A DNA stretch of 12,624 nucleotides, from assembly GCA_039184055.1 (NCBI GenBank), contig JBCDBH010000164.1, positions 1 through 12,624 on the forward strand. The letters run 5' to 3'. Source of the stretch: JBCDBH01 sp039184055. Lineage in GTDB: Bacteria; Acidobacteriota; Thermoanaerobaculia; Multivoradales; J023. Shown here in pieces: positions 6,903-12,624 of this stretch; the first letter of the stretch is position 1, and each line of letters starts with the position of its first letter. The translations under genes were made by a program, and so were the position numbers. The notes under the pieces were generated by a model that was not told the DNA's origin, ran no database searches, and worked only from the letters and a program-made list of their open reading frames with translations.

Positions 6903-8020
6903 GGTAGGGCCTTTCTCGCCGAGGCGGTGAAGCCGTAGACCGTGCCGCTCTGGGTGCCGATGATCAGCCAGCCTTCGCCGATCGCGGGTGAGGCGCTGAA
7001 ACCATCGCCGGATTCGAACTGCCAGACGATTTCGCCACTGGCGCGGTCGAGGGCCATGACGACGCCGGCTTCGTCGGCGATGAAGAGCCGCGAACCGATG
7101 ACCACGGGGGAGGCGTCGACGCGGGCGCGGCGGGTCACCTTCCAGTCGAGCTCACCGGTCTTGGCATCGAGCGCGTGAATCGACTTGTCGCGACCGCCGA
7201 GGAAGGCTTTGCCGTCGATCAGGGCGGCCGAGCTGTAGAAGGGGAAGTCGCGTTTCGGAGGGTCGTACGACCACAGCGGCTCGCGGGTCGCGAGATCGAC
7301 CGCGACCACCGAGTTGTCGAAGGTGCCCATGACGGCGCGACCGTCGGCGATCGCCGGGCTGGCGGCGACATAGCTGCCGACCTGAATCTTCGCGTCGACG
7401 TTTCCGGTTTTCAGGTCGACGATGCGCAACAGGCCGTCACAGCCGGCCGAGTAAACCTTGCCGTCGGCGATCGCCGGCGTGCCGTGGACGTAGCCGTCGG
7501 TTTCGACGACCCAGCGTTGCTTACCGGTGGTGGCGTCGACACAGTAGAGGTTGTTGTCGTAGCTGCCGAAGACGATACAGCCGTCGGCGATATTGGGCGC
7601 GCTGGTGACGCTCGACAGCGCTTCGAAAGTCCATTTCTCGGCGCCGGTCTTGGCATCGAGAGCGTGGAGAAAGCTCACCTCGTCGCCGACGTAGACGACC
7701 CCGTCATAGACCAGAGGCGACGATTTGATCTCGCTCAGCTCACCGGTGGTGTAGCGCCAGCGTTCACGCCCCGTGTCGAGATCGAGCGCGTAGAGCACAC
7801 CGTCGAGCCCGCCGACATAGACGATGCCGTCCGCAATCGCCGCGGTCGCCTCGATACCTTCGGGAATGTCGAAGGTCCAGCGTGGCTCGAGATCGTCGGC
7901 CAAGGGATCGGTGGCGATACCGGTCTGGGCGGGTCCACCGCGAAATTGCGTCCAGCCCGTGGCGGCATCGATCGGCGTGGCGAGAAGAACGAGAAGGGCG
8001 AGGAGGCAAGCTCGTATCAT
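6899..8020 (-). CDS. Exported eight-repeat PQQ-like beta-propeller protein
   Basis: This 373-residue protein has a short signal peptide (MIRACLLALLVLLATPIDA) followed by ATGWTQFRGGPAQTG. Eight successive repeats of the pattern ASPxIADGxVYxGxxDGxLYALDxxTGxxxWxx can be counted, consistent with a complete eight-bladed propeller of the BamB / PQQ-like type. The open frame extends to 8284, but the ATG at 8020 is chosen because AGGA lies 5 bases upstream and it exposes the signal peptide; the longer N-terminus is arginine-rich, has no family features and would overlap the dehydrogenase gene. It starts 40 bases after the alcohol dehydrogenase and its stop overlaps the radical SAM start. It is shorter than the two downstream paralogues and diverged from them. 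It has four cysteines but no adjacent pair, so a classical quinoprotein dehydrogenase role is not supported. Confidence 0.92.
   Translation of the reverse strand: MIRACLLALLVLLATPIDAATGWTQFRGGPAQTGIATDPLADDLEPRWTFDIPEGIEATAAIADGIVYVGGLDGVLYALDLDTGRERWRYTTGELSEIKSSPLVYDGVVYVGDEVSFLHALDAKTGAEKWTFEALSSVTSAPNIADGCIVFGSYDNNLYCVDATTGKQRWVVETDGYVHGTPAIADGKVYSAGCDGLLRIVDLKTGNVDAKIQVGSYVAASPAIADGRAVMGTFDNSVVAVDLATREPLWSYDPPKRDFPFYSSAALIDGKAFLGGRDKSIHALDAKTGELDWKVTRRARVDASPVVIGSRLFIADEAGVVMALDRASGEIVWQFESGDGFSASPAIGEGWLIIGTQSGTVYGFTASARKALP
7341..7710. repeat. 120-bp periodic repeat encoding propeller blades
   Basis: The block CCGTCGGCGATCGCCGG occurs at 7341-7357 and again at 7461-7477. CCGTCGGCGAT recurs at 7581, and a weaker CCGTC match lies at 7701. 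The spacing is exactly 120 bases (40 codons), one blade each. On the minus strand it encodes the AIADG loop. The spacing changes to 126 bases for the next blade at 7827. Confidence 0.75.
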
Positions 8021-8025
8021 CGGAG

Positions 8026-8029
8026 TCCT
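8026..8029 (-). promoter_or_regulatory. Ribosome binding site fixing the propeller start at 8020
   Basis: AGGA on the minus strand, 5 bases from the ATG at 8020, supports that internal start over upstream in-frame starts that lack family similarity. Confidence 0.6.
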
Positions 8030-8060
8030 GGTGCAGTCGTGTCGCGTTGTCGGTCTTTGC

Positions 8061-9251
8061 TCAAACGGATCCGGCGAGCGAAACCGGCGTGCTGACTTGT
8101 CGATAGAGGTCGAGTAGATCGCTCGTCTCGAGTGGACGAGGATTGAAGCGTGCGGTCCACTGTCCCGCCGCGTCGCTGACGAGCGTGTCGAGCGCATCGC
8201 CGTCGACACCCGCTTCTGCGAGGGTCGCCGGCATCCCCGCGACGTGTCGCAGGTCTTCGAGCCGCGCTGCCAGGGTTTCGGCATCGGTGGCCAGTTCGGC
8301 GTAGAGCGGCGCCACCGCCTGAGCGTTGAAACGCACCACCGACGGCAACATCAGCGCCACCGCCGAGCCGTGAATCACGTCGAAGTGCTTGGTCAGCGGG
8401 TTGGCCAGCGCGTGGGCGGCGCCGAGCATCGAGGCTTCGATCGCGGCGCCCGAGAGATGCGCTCCGAAGAGCATGGCGCCCCGAGCGTCGAGATCGGTCG
8501 GGGTGGCGAGATAGGTCTCGAACGAACCGTCGAGCAGACGCCACGCCTCACGTGCGTAGAGCTGGGCGATCGGGTTGCGTTTGCGCGACACGTAACTTTC
8601 CACCGCGTGCGCGATGGCATCGAGCCCGGCCGTGGCGCGTACCCATTTGGGTACCGACGTGAGCAGCGCGGGGTCGAGGAGCACCGAGCGGAATCGTGCC
8701 GCCGGCGCGCCGCAGGCCATCTTGGCGTGGGTCGTGGCGTCACTGATCAGCGCGAAGCTTTGTGAGTCGCTTCCCGTACCCGCCGTGGTCGGCACACCGA
8801 TCGACGGCAGCATGGGAGCCTTGGCCTTCGCCCATCCCCAATAGTCGGCGATCTGGCCGCCCTGGGTGAGCAGGAAGTTGATGCCTTTGGCGACGTCCAT
8901 CGGACTGCCACCACCGAGACCGATGAGGATGTCGGCGCCGTGCTCACGCGCCACCTCGGCACCGGCGGCGACTTCGTCGGTGGTCGGATTCTCGGTGACC
9001 CCGGTGAAGGCGACGGTGGCGATGCCCGAGGCGTCGAGACATTCGAGCGCGCGGGCGACCCAGCCGGCTGCTTCGACTCCGGCGTCGGAGACGAGCAGCG
9101 CGCGACTGGCGCCGAGATCCCGTACCTCGTCACCGAGGCCACAGAGGATGCCCTCCCCGAAGAGCACGCGAACGCCTCCGACCTCCGCCGCCCAGGTCTG
9201 AGCGGCGGTGTCGTCCGTGGGGAGGGTGTAACGATCGGCGACGGCGAGCAT
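8061..9251 (-). CDS. Iron-containing alcohol dehydrogenase
   Basis: This 396-residue protein is a full-length group III (Fe-dependent) alcohol dehydrogenase. GLGGGSPMDVAK (111-122) is the nucleotide-binding glycine motif. PTTAGTGSD (154-162) and GLDAIAHAVESY (209-220) follow. Metal ligands expected for the family are present: D211, H215, H280 (GAAHALANPL) and H294 (HGSAVA). The frame continues upstream to 9335, but the ATG at 9251 is preferred because it overlaps the stop of the acyl-CoA reductase gene as TGATG and the protein then starts at the usual place. It would interconvert an aldehyde and an alcohol with NAD(P)H in the cytosol. Directly after an acyl-CoA reductase, reduction of that enzyme's aldehyde product is the natural role. 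The chain length or aromatic nature of the substrate cannot be read from sequence. Confidence 0.95.
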   Translation of the reverse strand: MLAVADRYTLPTDDTAAQTWAAEVGGVRVLFGEGILCGLGDEVRDLGASRALLVSDAGVEAAGWVARALECLDASGIATVAFTGVTENPTTDEVAAGAEVAREHGADILIGLGGGSPMDVAKGINFLLTQGGQIADYWGWAKAKAPMLPSIGVPTTAGTGSDSQSFALISDATTHAKMACGAPAARFRSVLLDPALLTSVPKWVRATAGLDAIAHAVESYVSRKRNPIAQLYAREAWRLLDGSFETYLATPTDLDARGAMLFGAHLSGAAIEASMLGAAHALANPLTKHFDVIHGSAVALMLPSVVRFNAQAVAPLYAELATDAETLAARLEDLRHVAGMPATLAEAGVDGDALDTLVSDAAGQWTARFNPRPLETSDLLDLYRQVSTPVSLAGSV

Positions 9252-10747
9252 CAAACCGCCATCTGGAAGGCACGTTGTTGGTAGAGATGGTCGAAGAGGT
9301 TGCCTTCGTGGGGTTGATCCCACGAGATTTTCCACGTCGGGATGGCGCCGAGATTGATGCGATCGATATGCGGCGCGATCATCGCGCGTTGACGCACGGT
9401 CGGATCGTCGCTGATCACGGTGCCGATCAGGGTCGGACCGATGGTGTCGAAGATCTCGTTCGCATCGACTTCGACCACCGCCGCGAACGGGAATCCGTAC
9501 TCGGCGTGCGCCAGCGGATGACTCGGATCGGTGCAGTGGATCAGCGTCGGTCGGAGAAAGGTGCAGCCACCGACTTCGACGACGCGATTGACCGCTCCCG
9601 ACTCGTCGATGCCGTAGTGCCGCGCGGTGACGTCGACGGCGCCCTCTTGTTCGAGCTGCTGGTCGATCATCTGGCTGATGGCGCGCGCCACCGCCGGATC
9701 CGGGAAGGCGGCGAGGGTGGCGTCGGGATCGTCGAGAGTCTTGGGCTCGATCGCGGCCAGTTGGGCCGCGGCGGCTTCGGCGAGCTCGCTCGGGTCACCC
9801 GCGGAGCCATCGGCGGGTAGCCAGACGGACGAGCAGTTGATGCACGAGCGGCCACCGTTCTTGGCGATCGAGCTGACCAGCAGGTCGAGATGGTCATGCC
9901 AATCGCTGTCCGGGGCGAGCAAGACTTTCGACCAGCCCGGGCCGTGAATTTGTACTTTGGAGCTGCCTTTCCACGCTTCGACCGTCGAGGCGTCGCCGTA
10001 GAAGAGCGAGCGCCCGGTCCGCAGCATGAGCTCGGCCGCGCCATCGTAGTTGGTGGGGTAGATCGAGATCGCCTGTGGCGGCAGCCCGGCGGCGACGAAC
10101 GCACGCGCGACCCGGATCGGGGTCCACGGCTCGCGACTTCCCGGACGGAGCACCAGAGGTACTTTGAGCGGCACCGCCGGCATCCACAGACCGTGCACGC
10201 CGGGCGAGTTGTTGGGCAGCACCGCGCCGAGACTCTCGGTGAGACGCAAAAAGCTGAGTGAGCGTGAATTCTGCTCGCCCCAGCCACCGTCGAGAATCGA
10301 CAGATCGAGACCCCGGGTCAGCCCGTCGAGCATTTTGGGCATATCGGCCAGCACCCCGACCAGCTTGGCGAGGTTGGCACGACCCATGGACAGCGGCATA
10401 CCGGTGGTGGCGGCGAGCTGGGCGAGATAGTCGTCCGGGCTCTGCGACACCGGGTTGCCATCGGCATCGAGACCGAGAGGCAGCGTGCTTTCGGCGAGAT
10501 GGTGGGCGGCATCGGTGCAGATCTTGAGCAGCTCGTCGACCGTGAAGCCATCGAGCAATTTCTGATACTCGGCGACGTCACGGAGATCACGCGCGATCAT
10601 GCCGGCCGAGGCCTGGCCGACGTTGGCGACTGCTTCACCGGTACGAATATCGTCGAGCACACGCGTCTCGAGGCTGTAGTACTCCTCGCCACGACGCAGC
10701 ACTGGCAGGGCGAGCCCGCTCGCCGGAGGTTCGATCCAGGTGGCCAT
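9251..10747 (-). CDS. LuxC-like acyl-CoA reductase (aldehyde dehydrogenase superfamily)
   Basis: This 498-residue protein has the aldehyde dehydrogenase fold signatures in order: PNNSPGVHGLWMPAVPLKVP (178-197), RPGSREPWTP (201-210), QIHGPGWSKVLL (266-277), NGGRSCINCSS (297-307) and EYGFPFAAVV (416-425). C302 sits in N-x-G-R-x-C, the place of the catalytic cysteine, with a second cysteine at 305. The general-base glutamate of hydrolytic aldehyde dehydrogenases is H268 here, which fits enzymes that exchange the acyl group with a thiol rather than water. Length matches LuxC (about 480). It would reduce an acyl-thioester or acyl-enzyme to an aldehyde with NAD(P)H. The true start is the ATG at 10747, which shares its A with the TGA of the LuxE-like gene (TGATG). 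Its own stop shares an A with the next start in the same way. LuxC family membership is inferred from motifs and context. Confidence 0.85.
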   Translation of the reverse strand: MATWIEPPASGLALPVLRRGEEYYSLETRVLDDIRTGEAVANVGQASAGMIARDLRDVAEYQKLLDGFTVDELLKICTDAAHHLAESTLPLGLDADGNPVSQSPDDYLAQLAATTGMPLSMGRANLAKLVGVLADMPKMLDGLTRGLDLSILDGGWGEQNSRSLSFLRLTESLGAVLPNNSPGVHGLWMPAVPLKVPLVLRPGSREPWTPIRVARAFVAAGLPPQAISIYPTNYDGAAELMLRTGRSLFYGDASTVEAWKGSSKVQIHGPGWSKVLLAPDSDWHDHLDLLVSSIAKNGGRSCINCSSVWLPADGSAGDPSELAEAAAAQLAAIEPKTLDDPDATLAAFPDPAVARAISQMIDQQLEQEGAVDVTARHYGIDESGAVNRVVEVGGCTFLRPTLIHCTDPSHPLAHAEYGFPFAAVVEVDANEIFDTIGPTLIGTVISDDPTVRQRAMIAPHIDRINLGAIPTWKISWDQPHEGNLFDHLYQQRAFQMAV

Positions 10748-11841
10748 CAATACACCCCCACCGCGACCGTCTTGGTCAAGCTCGACAACAGACGCAGATT
10801 CGACACGCCGTCATAGGGGTATTGCTCGGTGGGGCGAGCTCGCTCGCCTTCGTCACGCTCCAAGAAGCGCGGCATGAAGAGCTCCTTGGTCAAGGTGGTG
10901 AGCATGACGCGACCGGTTTCGCCATAGTCGACGAGACGGGAAGGATCGTCAGGGTCGACCAGCTCGAAGAGCGAACGCGGCACCGGTGGGTAGTAGGTGA
11001 TGGTGTAGTCGTCACTGCCTTCGACATAGGGTGGTGAAGGCGCGAGACCCATCAGGGTGTTGCCGTAAACGGCCCGGAAGTCGGCGCCCGGTACCAGCTC
11101 TTCGAGCGCGAAGCGATGGAATTGCGCGTTCATCTCGGTGCCACCACAGAAGATGCCGGTGATGCCGTAACGCACCAGGTCGATCTTGGCCGCCAGCTCT
11201 TGGAGCAGCTTGGGGGTGGTGAAGATGCACCGAATGTCGTGGGCGCGCAGGATGGTGAGCGCCTGGCCGATGGTGTGGGCTTTGTAGGCGTCGAGCTCGT
11301 CCCAGCGCTTGGCCTTGACCAGCTTGGTCACCCAGCGCGGGTCGAGGTCGACGTGAAAAGCGATGCCGCCGCGGTATTGCGCCAGATGCTCGATGGCCAA
11401 GCGCAAACGACGCGGGCCACTGGGGCCGAGCATCAGCCAGTCGGAGCCTTTCGGAAAGGTCTCGTCCGACAGCTGGTCACCGAAGAGCTCGTAGTCGGTT
11501 TCGAAGTCACGGATGTTGATCCGGCTCTTCGGTACACCGGTCGAGCCACCGGTTTCGAATACCGAAATCGGCTGATCGGCGAGACCACGCGGTACCCAGC
11601 GACGTACCGGGCCACCGCGTAGCCACTCGTCTTGGAAGTGGCCGAATTTGGCGAGATCGTCGTAGCAATTGATATCGGTCAAGGGATCGAAGTCGTATTC
11701 CTTGGCTTTCTCGAGCCAGAACGGCGTTCCGGTCTCGGGATCGAAATGCCAGCGGACGATCTCGCGCACGTGCTCATCGAGTCGAGCACGGGTGTTGGAG
11801 ATCCGCTCGGCGAGCGGGGTGAGGGTCGCGACTTGGGTCAT
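10747..11841 (-). CDS. LuxE/PaaK-like adenylate-forming enzyme (acyl-protein synthetase-like)
   Basis: This 364-residue protein belongs to the short ANL-type adenylating enzymes related to LuxE and phenylacetate-CoA ligase. ETGGSTGVPKS (96-106) is the phosphate-binding loop. FCGGTEMNAQ (231-240) and YGNTLMGLAPS (259-269) are the nucleotide and acyl-pocket motifs, and GETGRVMLTTL (307-317) leads to an RFLERDEGER segment where the ribose-binding aspartate is expected. Length matches LuxE (about 370), but the cysteines are C59, C205 and C232 only, so the C-terminal cysteine that LuxE acylates is missing. There is no recognisable lid subdomain with the second catalytic lysine. It would activate a carboxylic acid as acyl-AMP for the adjacent reductase, perhaps through CoA or a carrier protein. 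AGGAG lies 7 bases before the ATG. The gene follows a propeller gene after 48 bases. Confidence 0.85.
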   Translation of the reverse strand: MTQVATLTPLAERISNTRARLDEHVREIVRWHFDPETGTPFWLEKAKEYDFDPLTDINCYDDLAKFGHFQDEWLRGGPVRRWVPRGLADQPISVFETGGSTGVPKSRINIRDFETDYELFGDQLSDETFPKGSDWLMLGPSGPRRLRLAIEHLAQYRGGIAFHVDLDPRWVTKLVKAKRWDELDAYKAHTIGQALTILRAHDIRCIFTTPKLLQELAAKIDLVRYGITGIFCGGTEMNAQFHRFALEELVPGADFRAVYGNTLMGLAPSPPYVEGSDDYTITYYPPVPRSLFELVDPDDPSRLVDYGETGRVMLTTLTKELFMPRFLERDEGERARPTEQYPYDGVSNLRLLSSLTKTVAVGVY

Positions 11842-11848
11842 GGAAGGG

Positions 11849-11853
11849 CTCCT
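11849..11853 (-). promoter_or_regulatory. Ribosome binding site of the LuxE-like gene
   Basis: AGGAG on the minus strand lies 7 bases from the ATG at 11841. Unlike the next two genes of the cassette, which are coupled through TGATG, this first gene has its own strong site, consistent with independent initiation here. Confidence 0.65.
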
Positions 11854-11889
11854 GGTCGGAAATTCACAACAACTCGCCGAGGGATTCGT

Positions 11890-12624
11890 TTATTTGCCGG
11901 GCTTGGTTGCGCCGGCGTCGCCCACGCCTTCTTTGAAGGCGAAAAGACGGTTGCGCGCCAAGATGTAGAGGACGCCGTCGGCGGCCACTGGCGTGGTGTA
12001 GACGGCGCTACCGAGGTTGTACTCACCGAGTAGCTTCATCTCTTTGCCGGCTTCGAGCACGGCGATGTCGCCGTCTTCGTCACCCAGGTAGACCTTGCCG
12101 TCGACCACGTAGGGCGAGCCCCACACCGCGGCGAAGGCGTCGTAGGTCCAGTGGTGCTCACCGGTGTCGGCGTCGAGGGCGTAAAGAAAGCCCGACAGAT
12201 CGGCGGCGTAGACGATGCCGTCGTGAATCGCCACCGTCGAGATGGTGCGGTTGTACTCCTCACCACCACGGTGCCAGATCACGGCTTGGTCGGTGATTTC
12301 CTTGTTCTCACCCTCGCCACGCTTGGTGGCGTCGATGACCCAGAAGTTGCCTGGACCCTCACCGTGCTCGGGATCCTGACCGACCGCGATGTACACCCGG
12401 TCGTTCCAGATCACCGGAGTCGAGATGATGTTGTTGCGGGTACCGGCGCCACCGAGACGCCACACCGAGTCTTTCGGGTTGGCGTCGAAGGTCCAGATGA
12501 TCTCGCCGGTCTCGGGCTCGAGCGAGTAGACGATGCCGTCGCCACCCGGGACGACCAGCTGTGGCGTGCCGTCGACGACACCGTAGGCGGGGTTCGACCA
12601 CGAGCCGTGGAGGATGCCCTCGCC
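11890..12624 (-). CDS. PQQ-like beta-propeller repeat protein, C-terminal part (N-terminus outside window)
   Basis: The frame is open from the window edge to the TAA at 11890, giving the last 244 residues. It starts inside a blade (GEGILHGSWSNPAYG) and contains the repeats DGIVYSLEPETGEIIWTFDA, DGIVYAADLSGFLYALDADT and DGKVYLGDEDGDIAVLEAGK, ending in ARNRLFAFKEG. The block VGQDPEHGEGPGNFWVIDAT is characteristic of a distinct subgroup of these proteins. No cysteine occurs in the visible part. Family knowledge places such proteins in the periplasm, but the signal peptide is not in the window. It is more distant from the other three propellers than 3010-4251 and 4248-5477 are from each other. 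It is probably the upstream gene of the same operon; no terminator is evident in the 48 bases before the LuxE-like gene. Confidence 0.92.
   Translation of the reverse strand, partial: GEGILHGSWSNPAYGVVDGTPQLVVPGGDGIVYSLEPETGEIIWTFDANPKDSVWRLGGAGTRNNIISTPVIWNDRVYIAVGQDPEHGEGPGNFWVIDATKRGEGENKEITDQAVIWHRGGEEYNRTISTVAIHDGIVYAADLSGFLYALDADTGEHHWTYDAFAAVWGSPYVVDGKVYLGDEDGDIAVLEAGKEMKLLGEYNLGSAVYTTPVAADGVLYILARNRLFAFKEGVGDAGATKPGK

Noticed and set aside
5829..6938. 369-codon plus-strand frame opposite the radical SAM gene
   Set aside because: It is a mirror of the HemN-like coding frame without any known motif. The minus strand carries the full CxxxCxxC and HemN signatures.
7175..8095. 306-codon plus-strand frame opposite the propeller gene
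   Set aside because: Its apparent repeats simply reflect the antisense of the propeller blades.
8021..8284. N-terminal extension of the propeller gene to 8284
   Set aside because: It is arginine-rich, lies inside the dehydrogenase gene, and would bury the signal peptide that begins at 8020 with its own ribosome site.
9252..9335. N-terminal extension of the alcohol dehydrogenase to 9335
   Set aside because: It overlaps the end of the reductase gene; the ATG at 9251 is coupled to that stop and gives the usual family length.
8061..11841. Bacterial luciferase (lux) operon
   Set aside because: LuxC- and LuxE-like proteins are present, but there is no luxA, luxB or luxD in the window and the LuxE-like protein lacks the acylated cysteine.
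11842..11889. Possible terminator between the right-edge propeller and the LuxE-like gene
   Set aside because: CTCGGCGAG gives only a three-pair hairpin, followed by a mixed T/G stretch. It is not convincing as a terminator, so the genes are treated as one operon.

Overview
The window is a compact gene cluster of ten genes, all on the minus strand, so transcription runs from the right edge to the left edge. Two genes are cut by the window ends. The DNA is GC-rich, spacing is very tight, and several junctions overlap by 1 or 4 bases. A TonB-dependent outer-membrane receptor and several exported beta-propeller proteins indicate a diderm (Gram-negative) bacterium. The propeller proteins have openings of the type DWPQYRGPNRDG and the block GQDPEHGEGPGN. 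From memory, these resemble propellers abundant in Planctomycetota, Verrucomicrobiota and Acidobacteriota, but the phylum cannot be fixed from this sequence.

In transcription order (right to left): (1) the C-terminal part of a PQQ-like beta-propeller protein (11890-12624); (2) a LuxE/PaaK-like adenylate-forming enzyme (10747-11841); (3) a LuxC-like acyl-CoA reductase of the aldehyde dehydrogenase superfamily (9251-10747); (4) an iron-dependent alcohol dehydrogenase (8061-9251); (5) an exported eight-repeat PQQ-like propeller (6899-8020); (6) a HemN-like radical SAM enzyme (5493-6902); (7) and (8) two exported propellers that are tandem paralogues (4248-5477 and 3010-4251); an intrinsic terminator (2971-2999); (9) a TonB-dependent receptor of the siderophore-receptor type (830-2950); (10) the N-terminal part of an FAD enzyme of the flavin-dependent halogenase family (1-740).

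Genes 2-4 form a translationally coupled cassette, with TGATG at both junctions, whose family functions add up to acid to acyl-AMP or thioester to aldehyde to alcohol. No luciferase genes are present. Combined with a HemN-like radical SAM enzyme, a halogenase-like flavoenzyme, four propeller proteins and a TonB receptor, this looks like a specialised pathway that makes or processes a small molecule. I do not recognise it as a described system. The cytosolic enzymes would make or modify the compound, the propellers would act in the periplasm, and the receptor would take up a related ligand. That scheme is inference; only the family assignments and gene order are directly supported.

No tRNA, rRNA, CRISPR array, insertion sequence or integrase was seen. 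No gap between genes exceeds about 90 bases.
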